From contig JAITYX010000058.1 in assembly GCA_021018815.1 (NCBI GenBank), forward strand, positions 3,799,001 through 3,863,000: 64,000 nt of DNA, given 5' to 3'. The notes below the pieces were generated by a model that saw only the letters and a program-made list of their open reading frames with translations, ran no database searches and was not told the origin of the DNA. The position numbers and the translations under genes are program-made. The DNA comes from Talinum fruticosum. Its lineage: Eukaryota > Streptophyta > Magnoliopsida > Caryophyllales > Talinaceae. Within the stretch, counting starts at the first letter, position 1, and every line of letters starts with the position of its first letter. This document shows positions 34,757 through 46,007 of the stretch, piece after piece.

Positions 34757-36110
34757 ATGCCTAAGAGAGGAAGTGCGATGGAAGGTGGTTTAGCTACAAA
34801 GAAAGCTATAACTAAATGTAATCGTTCGAAAATCCTCCGAAGGATCCATCTACGGGAAAAGCCCTTGCTCTTGATGACAACAAACTCATCATAGCCCAAC
34901 ACTACTTTATCGATGAGAAATTCTTCTCCAGCATAACTTTTCTTGGGTCAAATCCACTCTAAGCCGGATGTATTCTAATACTTGTGTTTCTATGACTACA
35001 TCTACCCATAACTCGTAATTGATTTCTATTCTCACTTAACAGCAACGAGATAACATTATCTCATCTGTTGTCCAAGGCAAAATCATTTGCCATTATCCTT
35101 GCCATCCTCCTTCACAATCTTTTCAACGTGAAGTGTCTTTTCTCGAACTCCAATCCTGTTTCAATCAATGCGATTGCTGATGACTTCTTTGATAAATACG
35201 CAAAAGAATATCCTAAGTCCGGAAAGAATTTTTCTATGACTCATATGACATCTGAAGCAAGACTTCTTTGCTTCATCTTGATGCAAACTTTCTTTTGCTT
35301 CTACCCCTTCAAAGAGAACCCTAACAGCAAAGTTCTTCAAGTTATCTACGATATCCTTGAAGGGTATGAGGTTGATCTCTTCCTTTTTCTCTCCGAGCAG
35401 ATTGCATCTGTTCCTTCTTATCGAAGAAGCCTCCCATCCCATTTAGCGCTTTTCTTTATGTCATCTGCACCAAATTTGAGGTGGATCTCCCTTCGATCCC
35501 GATGAATTTTGGAGCTCTGTTGTCCGTATAGGTAGAGATTAGCTCATTGGCTTAGGATACCAAGAAATACAAGCAAGTCTCTAGGTTCACAATTCTTAAC
35601 ATGCCCTTCCTCCTCCTCCTCCTCCTCCTCGGACTCGGAAAACTTATGAGCCTCTTCTTGACTGCTAGACCTTCATCCTCCTAGCATGCCCCTTCTCTCG
35701 ACTTGCTTTAGAAGGTGACTACTCAATTTGCTTGCTCCGGCCAAAGAGTTGCGAGTCAACTCCAGGAGCCTTCCAGGTGTTCATGCTGATTCCGACTTAG
35801 TTCTAGAGCAAGGCTTAGACCTAGATTGATTAAACTCAAGCCTTAATTATTGAGCTAAAGGAGGTGATTAAGCGCCAACATGATCAGATTTGTTACCTCT
35901 AGAAGAGAAGATCCAAAGCTGCTGAGCACTCCGAACGCTACGAAGAAGTACAACATAGAGTCCTCAAGTTCTTGTGACTCGAGTCGAAGAAGAAGAAGCC
36001 AAAGAAGGAGAAGGACAAGGACAAGCCAAAGGAGTAGGAGAAAGAGAAATTGAAGCAGCCCTAACCGATGGTGAAGAAGAGAAAGAACTTGAGGTGACTC
36101 GAGGCGAGTC
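34757..36110 (+). pseudogene. Copia third (envelope-position) ORF, element H
   Basis: The start is ATG at 34757 (MPKRGSAMEGGLATKKAI), basic and Lys/Arg-rich. Conserved blocks in shifted frames: DEKFFS near 34915, a long open part 35068-35505 with LLHNLFNVKCLFSNSNPVSI, ADDFFDKYAKEYPKSGKNF and DILEGYEVDLFLFLSEQIAS. Near 35540 comes LIGLGYQEIQ, then Pro-rich PPPPP (35608-35630), and a predicted coiled coil with LIIELKEVIKRQHDQ (from about 35845) ending in KKKKPKKEKDKDKPKE (35988-36035). Stops near 34894 and 36037. I see no signal peptide or transmembrane helix. The function is unknown; perhaps it is related to the plant transposon-associated Transposase_32-like domain (hypothesis). Confidence 0.7.
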
Positions 36111-38138
36111 TTAAAGATGATTTCTCGTTACCTCAAATCGATCTTCTAGTAGATAATATAGTGGGTCATGCTCTACTCTCATTTATGGATGGTTACGCTA
36201 TGTGTAATCGGATGGCATGGGAAGACATGGAAAAGATGACCTTCATCACTCAATGGGGAACTTATTGATATGTGGTGATGCCATTTGGGGTCAAAAATTC
36301 TGGTGCAACATATCGGAGGACAACCACGACATTAGTGCATGATATGATTCATAAAGAAGCCGAATTATATGTGGATAATATGATCATAAAATCCAAGGAT
36401 AGGGAAGGGCACTTACCCAACCTAAGAAAGTTCTTCCGTAGAATCAAAAAGTACAACATACGCCTTAATCCTCAAAAGTGTTCCTTTAGGGTAACCTCTA
36501 GTAAACTGTTATGCTATGTTGTTAGTCTTAGAGGAATTGAAGTTGATCCATCCAAGACCAAGGCTATTAAGGAAATTTGTACACCAAGTATGGAGAAGGA
36601 GATAAGGGAATTCCTAGGACGTTTATAGTACATCAATCGTTTCATATCAAAACTAACTATGGTCCGTAACCCATTTTCAAGAAGTTAAAGACAGGATCCG
36701 AGCCCATTTGGGATACCGAGTGCCAACAAGCATTCGAGAAGGTTAAAGAATACCTGGCTAATCCTCCGAGTGTTAGTTCCGGCCCAATCAGGGAAACCTT
36801 TGTTTTTTTATCTTACCACAATGGAAACAGACTATGGGAGCCATGTTAGATCAGCAAGACGAGAAAAGAAGAACGCGCTATCTACCATCTTAGTAAGAAG
36901 TTCCTGGATTATGAGACTAGATATACACCGTTAGAGAAGTGTTTGGCTTTTGTTTGGGCTACCAAGAAGCTTAGACACTACATTTTGACCCACACGGTAC
37001 ATGTGGTAGCACCCATGAATCCTATCAAGTACATTCTCGAGCAATCGACTATCGCCAGTAAGATAGCACGGTGAACTGTCATGCTATTAGAATTCGAACT
37101 CAAGTTCATCCCTCAAAAAGTGATCAAAGGAAGACTAGTATTGGAATTCTTCGCAGATCCACCCATGCGTGAATCGCAACCTGAACACCTTGATTTTCCA
37201 AATGAAAATATTCTACAAGTAGAGGTAAACGTTTGGACAATGTACTTTGATGGCAGAGTATAAAGGGCTATGGAGTAGGGATTCTTTCCGTCTCACCGGA
37301 GAGAGCACATACTCCTATTTCGATCAAGCTAGACTTCAAGGTCACTAATAATGCTGCAAAGTACGAAGCTTGTGTCACAGGACTTGCAGCGACAATAGAG
37401 ATTGGAGTTAAGAACATCGAGTTTTTGGTGATTCCATTTTGATCATCAACCAAATTTTGCAAAGGTGGAAGGTACGTAGCGAAGCCTTGGCACCCTACCA
37501 AGCATATTTGACAAAATTATCTAAACACTTCGAGAAGATTTCCTTCACTTACCTTCCTAGGGACGATAATCAATTTACGGACGCATTAGTTATGTTAGCT
37601 TCCATTATCAATATTCCTGTTGGCATTCACTCAATGCCTGTTTACATCGAGCGACTGAGTCGGCCGCACACGTCTACGCCTTAGAAGTATCTAATATTGA
37701 CCATACCAGTTGGTATCATGATATTTATCGAGTATTTGGATAAGCAAGAATATCCTTTGGACTCCATAACTATAGTCCAACGAGCCATCAAGATGTTAGC
37801 TGCCCAATTTTTCCTTAATTAAGGACAATTGTTCAAGAAAACTAATTATGGGATCAACTTACTTAGTGTCAATCAACATGAAGCAAAGCGCATCATAGAA
37901 GAGATTTGTGGAGGAGAATGCGGACCTCATCTCGAATGGTACAATCTTGGTCCAAAAGGTTCACGAGACTTGGTTATTATTGGCCAACTATGGTAGCACA
38001 TTATCACGAGTTTGTTAAAAGGTGCCATAAACGTCGAGTCTATGCAAACTTACAACACCAACCCTCTTCATTTCTCACTACACTTTCCTCACCTTGGTCG
38101 TTTTTAGTTTAGGTAACAACCATTATCGGTAAGGTGAC
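36111..38138 (+). pseudogene. pol: Gypsy (Tat-type) pol relic: RT, RNase H, integrase start
   Basis: RT starts at KDDFSLPQIDLLVDN near 36113. The ORF 36272-36628 carries VMPFGVKNSGATY and LYVDNMIIKSKDREGH, where the catalytic YVDD reads YVDN, then LRLNPQKCSF-like and IREFLGRL segments. RNase H follows: ETDYGSHV near 36820 in a shifted frame, MYFDGRV (37240) and NNAAKYEACVTGLAATIEIG near 37345, then LPRDDNQFTDALVMLASI (37552). The integrase zinc-binding part has GYYWPTMVAHYHEF then KRCHKR (37963-38035), with one Cys changed to Arg. The relic is cut by a copia LTR at 38139. Gag, protease and the RT front are missing; it abuts the third-ORF relic of H. Confidence 0.85.
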
Positions 38139-39628
38139 CAAAGGTTTGCTCTTAAAGTGTCTAAGTCACCCTAGATGGGGGCTGAATAGGGTGATGAGAG
38201 TATTTAAAAGAACTTAGACTCTTTATGATTGGAAAGTGATTAACAACCGATTATGAGTTTAGATTGGACTCGAAATGCAAACACTCATAAATACATGAAA
38301 ACCCTCGTGGGGCGGACAACCACTGTCAATGCTAATCCAAGCACCAAGTTAAATCCACTATTTTGAATCCTCAAAATACAAAGGATTGACTCAACAAGAA
38401 TTGATCCCTTAAACAATTTCTTAGAATGTTTTCCTAAACTCGAAGTTCCCTTATCCGATCTAGTACTTTCGACCGAGGTAACCTTTACAATAAGGGACAA
38501 CCGACCTGAGTTAACCCTTACAACTCAGTCAAGGGACCTTACTTAGAGAGTCGAAAAGAATGTGAATGATTACAAGATTTTACAACTCGTAAAACATTAA
38601 ATACAGATCGGGAGTTGTAAATAGAAGATTGAATATGAAAACAATAACGTTTGCTCAAGTAATGTGTTCTCGCAATGATGTTCAACAATCTTCTAGTCTT
38701 GTGATATGGCTTCTATTTATATCCGACCAAGCAGAGTGATCATTGAGTCTTAGTTCTAAACAAAAGTCTTCATTGGCCGTTGTAACGATTCTTCCGAGTC
38801 ACTCCGAAAAGATCGGTTGGGATGTGAACGTTGTACAATGGTACTTGGCTCCAAAAGGTGGTCCAATCACTTGGTGGTGACTGAAAGTTGTGGTGGAAAT
38901 AACCGCTGAGCTTAGAGTTGGAGTTTTCTAGTTTTGGAAACAGGACAACCACGACACGGTGTCCGAGCTATGTTCGAAGTAGATAAAGCTTCTTTGCTGG
39001 TGGTTGACAGCTAGAAGTTGGCTACTTTTATATTTCAAAAAATGAGTTAGCCTCATTTGAATAACCTACAAAAGTAAACCACTTTGGTTCTTAAAGTATA
39101 AAATACTTTCGTCTAACATTAGGCACACCTAATAATTAAATTAGAATAATTAATTGCTTAAGTATCTTAGGCCCGAAAGAGTGAAATTTTCTGAGTCTAA
39201 TATTAAATATACTGAAATTTCATCATAGTGAATCCTAAGGATGATCAAGTTAAAAGAATACAACATCAAAGTATAATAACTTGATCCGGTCAAATAATTC
39301 TCAAGAAAACAAAAATAACTTAGAAAAAGGAATTAACACTCGTAATTTTCTTTGCATTGAAATATGTAGTCGAACTCATAATAAAAGTGTTAGAGAAATT
39401 ATTTGAGCATGCGAGAGTTCTAAGTGATATCTCGAGTGAGTTAAAAACATTAATGTAGAAGATATACAATAATGTGCTTTACGAGTCATTCGAAATGAAT
39501 TAAAACTTATACAAGAGTTTCCATAATGCTCGGAATGACTTGAAATCAAAACTTAGGAGAGATGAGATTTATACCTGAGTTCTTTATGTATTACTCGGAA
39601 TGATTTAGAGTTAGAAACCGAGTCTTCA
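38139..39628 (-). mobile_element. Copia 3' LTR, element B
   Basis: 1490 bp. On the minus strand it begins TGAAGACTCGG (from 39628) and ends GAGCAAACCTTTG, with the terminal CA mutated to TG. The TATA box TATTTATA (plus) is at 38714-38721. CCGAGTCACTCCG is at 38794-38806, 80 bp upstream in the minus sense, with CCGTTGTAACGA at 38777-38788. It interrupts the gypsy integrase at 38138. Confidence 0.85.
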
Positions 39629-39642
39629 ATCTCCCCTTTTTG
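39629..39642 (-). promoter_or_regulatory. Copia polypurine tract, element B
   Basis: ATCTCCCCTTTTTG on the plus strand, that is CAAAAAGGGGAGAT before the LTR start. It is among the best-kept polypurine tracts in the window. Confidence 0.8.
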
Positions 39643-40019
39643 ATGAAAGGCATTCCACACTTAGATAGAAACTTGTTTGTGTGAAACATGAGTTTTCATT
39701 TTCTCTATGCATAACATATCGGAGCGAGGAGTAATGAATGGGAAGCATTCCATACTTAAGAGATGCATTGTAGATACTATCATCACTCATAACAATTATG
39801 CGGATAACACATTAGAGCAAAGAAATGAACAGATTATATCGGAGCATAAATAGATAATAAGAAATATCTAACTTAGAAAGAAGTAACTCGAAGTAAATCT
39901 GTTCGGAAAAAAATTCATCCATTCATTGCTCAAAGAAAGAGAGAGTGAGCTCCCCTAAACACAACATCAAAATTTCTATATTTCTACCCCTTGTATTTCA
40001 TTAAATAGAGGGAAGAAAC

Positions 40020-41620
40020 TATCAAGTGAGTTCAATTGATGTTGGACAAAAACAAAAGAAAACTAAGAAAGGGGGCTTGCTATCGAGAGGAGGGACGAAC
40101 AATGTGCTAACGCCGATATGCTTGAGAGGAAGTGGATGATCGTGGCGCGGTAGCACGAGGATGTCCGGAAGTGGCTCCATCCTAGTCGTTCGAGCCAGGG
40201 GCATATCTTCCTCAGGCTCATCCTCCTGGAAGACAGCGGAGGGAGGTGCTTTTCACTTAACAGCTGTGGAGTGACCAATGTCCTCGCCTTCTTCGACCCA
40301 CTTAGATCGTCATATGAGGAGATCGGTTATGGTTCGAGGGCTATTGCACCTTGTCCCTCGAGGTTGAGTGGCCTCCTCTTTCTCTTTCTCCTCTTCCTCC
40401 TTCTCATCTTGAAGCTAAGTTGCTTCAGCTGTAGCTTCTTCTTCTTCGATCTTAGCCGAAGGAGACTTGGTTGGGCTAGAGGACTCCTCGAGGTATATGA
40501 GGTTTATGGGTCCTGGGCAGCCTTGGATCGGCATTCTTAGAGAAGTTGGAGCTGCTCCCGTTGCTCGTTCATGATGCCTTTTAGTTAGATCAGCCAATCC
40601 TAGTGTTCTCGGATCTAAGATTGGCTTGTTTCGAGAGTGTGGAGGGTGTCGCAAAGTTCTTTGGACACAGAAGAGATTTTGTTTACCAAAACGGTAAACA
40701 TAGCAACGGACACTATAGGAGGTGGTTGAGAAGTGGAGGGACTAGTGGATGGAGGAGGAAGGGATAACGAAATCTGAGTTTGAGTGGCGAGGGTGAAGGG
40801 GGTTTCATCTCGGATCCATGGACCCGGACACAAGGCTTGACTTCCTAGTATCCAGTAACCCAAAAGCTCCTTTCTACCAACCACTATGGTAGCCTCGGGA
40901 ACTGCACTGGGATTCGATGGGAGGGGAACCTTGAACTGTTTGAAGATTACGGTAAAAGGGTTCCGAAGGGAAATGGAGAAGATTTTTTGGACCGAGTAGG
41001 CACGAAGCCATCAGCTCAAGAATAGAGGGGAAGAGGTCTACGTCGTAGCCCTCTAAAATATCAAATATAGCTTTGAGAATCTTAGAATTCAGATTCTCTT
41101 TGCTAGAGTGATGATAGAAGAATGTTCTCATCAAAAGAAAGCACGAGTAGTCCGCCCTTAGTCTTCATCCGAGTCACTTGGGAAATTTTTGCGTGACTCG
41201 GAATCTCCTTGGCATTCTTCTCAAAGAATTCATCCGTAATCTCCTAAATAGGATGCGATAGTAGTTAAGAAAAAGATAAGAGACTTTGAAAATTCCGTGA
41301 ATGAGAGAGAGGTTAACACGAACAACCTTCTCTTGAACTCGTGAGGTAATGACTCCCTCGAGTAAGACATATTAGAGTAGAACTCGGCATCGAGTTCGGG
41401 ATAAATAAATTCACCTGAAGCACACGAAATTGTACACTCCAATGCTCTTTATGTGCTGCAACCACAAAAACGAAGCGGTTGGAAAGAATTTGTCATCCAA
41501 CATAAGATGTTGGGTAACGAAGATCTTAGAGGGACTAAAGGTACCATCTTGAGGAGTTTTGGTGCGAGGGTTCTTGGTAGTAGACCCCAACAAATCAAGT
41601 GCGGAACCTCTTTTAGGCAT
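40020..41620 (-). pseudogene. Copia third (envelope-position) ORF, element B
   Basis: The start is ATG at 41620 (MPKRGSALDLLGSTTK) and the first frame stays open to 41411: LDDKFFPTASFLWLQHIKSI and GVYNFVCF. Then a stop and frameshifts, RVQEKVVRVNLSLIHG near 41320, a run to 40874 with DILEGYDVDLFPSILELMAS, and the GWKELLGYWILGSQ-type block near 40850. A Pro/Ser/Thr-rich linker follows (40800-40720), then ISSVSKELCDTLHTLE, a short predicted coiled coil, and a Glu/Lys-rich part (40460-40370). It ends near 40020. Same architecture as element H. The function is unknown. Confidence 0.7.
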
Positions 41621-41769
41621 GGTGAGAATTTTTGAGATGTCGACGAGTACACGAGGGAGAGAGAGCAAAGAGAGTGAGAGAGCACTTAGAATTCAAAGAG
41701 AGAGAGAGAGAATTCTTATAAAGTAAGAAGGCGAGTGAGTAAAGTAACGAAATAAAGGTCAAGGGATGC

Positions 41770-41777
41770 TATTTATC
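41770..41777 (-). promoter_or_regulatory. TATA-like box before the third ORF, element B
   Basis: TATTTATC on the plus strand reads GATAAATAGCATCCCTT on the minus strand, 150 bp before the ATG at 41620. Flanking AACGGCC and AACGGTTA motifs (41821 and 41858) also occur near the homologous boxes. Confidence 0.55.
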
Positions 41778-42185
41778 CGGAAAATAAATGACATTCGATT
41801 TCGGTCTAACTCGAAGCTCTAACGGCCGTCTCGAGACAGATGTGACGTTTTGCCCTCTAACGGTTAGAATTCAAGTAGCTTTCTTTCAATGGCTAGCTTT
41901 CTCTTATCGAACCGCGTGGCGAGAGAGAGAGAGAGAGAGAAGAAAGAATTTTTGAAAATATTTCGAAATTCTCCATTTATCTAAAGATGATTCTAGAAGT
42001 TTGATATCCGTTTTGCTCAAAAACTTAGTATGACTCGGTATGGTTTCCGAGTGACTCAAAACACTCGGAGACCTAATAACTCGTAGTCTGGGTTTCACTC
42101 GGTCAACTCGATCCATTTGTTATTAAGACAAAATAAAACATTTAACACAGAATTATGCAATGAAAGTTCACATAAAAACACATAA

Positions 42186-45100
42186 TCATTCATTAATCAT
42201 GCCAACCTCATTCCTAATAAGCCAAAGCTGATCCTCACTAAGTGGTTTAGTGAAAATATCAGCTAACTGAAATTTCATAGGATTGAATTCAAGGTCAATA
42301 TCACCTTTCTCATAATGGTCTCTTAGAAAATGATACCTAACCTCAATATGCTTTGTCCTTAAGTGCTTGAACTGGATTCTTTATAATGCTGATTGCACTA
42401 TGATTGTCACATTTAATTGGGATAGATTTGAATGAGAGTCTAAGATCCTTTAAGTGTTGCTTGATCCACAGAATCCGAACACAGCAAGCTCCAGCTGTAG
42501 TGTACTCAACTTCAGTAGTTGATAGAGCAATTGAGTTCTATTTCTTTGAGTGTCAAGATATGAGGGATTGACCTAGAAATCGGCATGCTCCTGATGTGCT
42601 CTTTCTATGAACTTTGTAACTAGCATAGTCAGCATTTGAGTATCCACTAAGGGTCGAGTTATGAGTCTCTTGAAAACCATAGACCAAGATTCCGAGTCCC
42701 TGCAAGATATCCGAAAATCCTCTTCACCACGAGTGAGATGTGATTCTTTTAGATTAGCTTGAAATTTTACACACGAGATAGACATTAAACATAATGTTTG
42801 TCCTACTAGATGTAAGATAGAGTGGAGATCCAATCATACCTCTATAGAGTTTCGATCTATACCTTTACCTTTTTCATCCGAGTCTAGTTTCATACTGCTA
42901 CTCATAGGTGTGGCTGCATGTTTCACATCATGAAGCTTGTACTTTTTCAACAACTCCTTGGTATACTTAGATTGATAGACATAGATTCCATCTTTGTCTT
43001 GTCTGATTTGTATACTAAAAAAGAATTTTAGGTCTCCCATCATGCTCATTTCGAACTCCTGTCTCATCAACTCGGAAAACTCTTGACATAGAGTTTCATT
43101 AGTAGCTCCAAAAATAATATCATCAACACAACTCGAGCAATAAGGAAATCTTTCCCCTTGGTTTTTATGAAAAGAGTTTTGTCAATCCGACCTCTTTTAA
43201 AATCATTTTCAACCAAGACACTGTTCGAGTCTTTCATACCAAACTTTGGGAGCTTGTTTAAGACCATAAAAAGCCTTTTGCAATTTGAAAACATGATTTG
43301 GAAATTCGAGTTTTCAAATCCAGGGGTTGCTCAACAAAGACTTCCTCTTGAATGAAACCATTCAGAACAACACATTTAACATCCATTTGATAGAACTTAA
43401 TATTCATGCTAGATGCAATTGCCAACAAGATTCCGATTGCTTCGATCCTAGCAACAGGTCTAAAGGTTTCCCCACAATCAATTCCGTCATCTTGATTGTA
43501 ACCCCGAGCCACAAGTCTAGCCTTATTTCTTACTACCAACCCACCCTCATCCAGTTTGTTTTTGAAAACCCATTTGGTTCCTATGACTGGGTGGTCGGAA
43601 GGTTCATTTGGGGCCTCTATCCATTCAGGTTCATTTAGGGCGTCTTGTGCATTTCGGGTTCCGTTAATGATATGAATGCAATGAATGTACACAGATTTTG
43701 CAAAGAAGAACGAGTTCTTACCCCACTATTAATGTCGGATAGAATGTTCTCGAGTGGGTGGCTAGATGCATATTTAAATGCTCTACCTATCCTCCGGTTC
43801 ACCAAATTTGTTGGTTGAACTAACTTATCTTCATTTGTTTGAGCTTGCTTGAGTATCCTCATTTACTTGTCCTTAAGAATTCCGAGGTGGCTCTTGAACT
43901 TGTTGAGTCTATGTCACAATGTTCGATGTTGCTCGGTTCCTTTCTTTTGACTCCTTCCGAGCTCGGCTTCAGCAAGGTCATCTTCATCTTCACTGAGTCT
44001 TAGATTTGAGAAGGTCAACTCACTTGTTCATCCATGATGAATCTCATCAAACACAACGTGGATACTTTCTTCTACTTTGTTAGTTCTTTTGTTAAAAACA
44101 CGATAAGCTTTACTATGAGATGAGTAACCAAGAAATATACCTTCATCCGACCTAGCATCAAACTTGGTCAAGTGATCCTTACCGTTATTGTGAACAAAGC
44201 ACTTACATCCAAATGGTTTGAAGTATGAGATGTTGGGTTTCTTTCCCTTATAAAGCTCTTAGGAAGTTTTCTTTAAGATGGGTTTGTTGAGGCATCTCTT
44301 GAGTGTGTAATTTGTCTGTGTTGGCTGCCTCAGCGCAGTAAATAATAAGGTACATCATTTTCAATCATCATTGTCCTTCCTATTTCTTCAAGAGTTCGGT
44401 TCTTTTTCTCCACTACTCCATTTTGTTGAGGAGTTTTGGGTGCTGAGAAGTTGTGAGAGATACCGTTCTTATCGGAGAACTCTGCAAATTTTGAGTAATC
44501 AAACTCCCTTCTATGGTCGGTTTGAATTCTTCTAATCCGAGTCCGAGACTCCACTTGAATTTTCCTGCAGAGCTTACTAAAGTCTTTGAAGGCTTGATTC
44601 TTGTTTTTAAGAAAACAAACCCCTGTAAATCGTGAGAAATCATCAAGAAAACAAGTACATATAATTTACCTCCAAGGCTTTCACGAAATTTCACCACACA
44701 AATCCATATGAAGTAATTTAAGCACTTTGGATGTGGAAACAATTTTGAGTGGTTTAAAGGATGATCTAACTTGTTTCCCTTTTGTGCATGCTTTATAGGT
44801 TTTATCTTTCTTAAATGGATAGTTAGGTAAGCCCCTAACTAAACCACGAGATGTAAGCTTTTTGTTAGTGTGCATGCTAACATGACCTAGTCTAGGATGC
44901 CATGTCTAAGAATCATCATTCAACGATGCTTTTAAGATAAATTATAATTTGGATCGAAAGAGGAATAGTATATGTGTTACCCGACCTCTTACCCGAGAGC
45001 TTAGTCTCTTTGGTAGCTTCATAAAAAATGTAGCAGTTGGTATGAGTGAACCTTACCTCTTGACCTTTGTCACACAACCGAGAGATGCTGAGAAGATTTT

Positions 45101-45300
45101 ACTTTAATCCCTTGACAAGATAAACTGGACTGACTAGGTTGTCTCCTTCACCAATCTTGCCAATCCCAACTATCTTACCCTTACTATCATCACCAAATGT
45201 GACTTTGCCTCCTTTGAGATCTTCTAACTCAGAAAAAAGTCTTCAATCTCCTAACATGTGACGTGAGCATCCAATGTGTAATTACCAATGACCTTTCATC
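42186..45300 (-). pseudogene. pol: Copia pol relic (PR-IN-RT-RNaseH), element B
   Basis: From right to left: protease near 45285-45235, where a short deletion removes the DSG site (reads LDAHVTC). GAG-pre-integrase is near 44990-44770, and integrase near 44760-44030 with TRIRRIQTDHRREFDYSKFA (second Asp), NGVVEKKNRTLEEIGRTMMI (Glu) and first-Asp region LHMDLCGEI. After a linker, RT runs from 43692 with MDVKCVVLNGFI, then CVDDIIFGATNETL (YVDD changed to CVDD, near 43115), MMGDLKFFFSIQIRQDKDGI and KELLKKYKLHDVKHAATPMS. RNase H ends at 42186 (GMINE). The third ORF follows 566 bp later. Confidence 0.85.
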
Positions 45301-45790
45301 TTTTTTAAGTTACCTGCAAGTCGAAACAAACTAACCCTTCTCACTTTCTCTAACGAACCCAGTAACTCCCTTTATTGTGGTTCTTTTCTAAGGAAGAACA
45401 CTCTTAAGAACCCAGATTTAAATGATTCTGGGTTTGATCCGATTCTAAGTCTTCTTTTTAGAAAACTGAGTTTATCTCTCTTTCTTTTGAAAATCTTTTC
45501 GTTTGTAAACAGGTGGAGAAGGTTTTTTTTTTTTTGTGAATTGGTCCGGGCTTAATCCTCCTTTTATTCTTATGAATGGGACCATGCTCAAGCTTCCTGA
45601 ACTTCACAGTTCGAAATCCTTTTGAAAAGATTAGAGTAGGAATTAGATTCCTCCTCTTTATAAAAACCAAGTCTTTCTTTCCTGAAGGAGACACACTGAG
45701 AGTCTAAAAGCGAGGTTAAGGTTTTTCTAACCTTGAGTGTAGAGGCTCACGAGTGGCAAGTTGAGGTATTAATGGTCAAGTCTCATTGAC
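45301..45790 (-). pseudogene. gag: Gag C-terminal remnant, element B
   Basis: This stretch matches the part between protease and zinc knuckle of element A- (27400-27830), including the GTTAAGGTTTTTCTAACC segment. A local ORF at 45694-45458 is Lys/Arg/His-rich (GPIHKNKRR). The knuckle, capsid, primer site and 5' LTR are missing: the element stops at about 45790. Confidence 0.55.
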
Positions 45791-46007
45791 TTCGTATTAA
45801 CATGTACTTTGATTCATGATATTATAAATTATAATTGCCTAGCAAGATGCAACCACGGGTAGAAATACATACGGATATATTCAAAGCCTTGTCCTTTCCT
45901 CCGGTCGGGCGGCGGTGACATTCCCTTGACCTCCTTTCCGCTGTGCTAATCATCGGCTAGCGGTTTATTTAGACTAAAATCGGTGATTATGGGTTTGGGG
46001 CATTACA
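45791..46007 (-). mobile_element. Gypsy LTR 5' fragment (Del/Tekay-like)
   Basis: Read from 46007 leftward it begins TGTAATGCCCCAAACCCATA and continues GATTTTAGTCTAAATAAACC. A start TGTAATGCCCC is typical of chromovirus LTRs of the Del/Tekay group, from established knowledge. Its 3' part is missing at about 45791. It interrupts a LINE directly after the KAPGPS codons. Confidence 0.6.
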
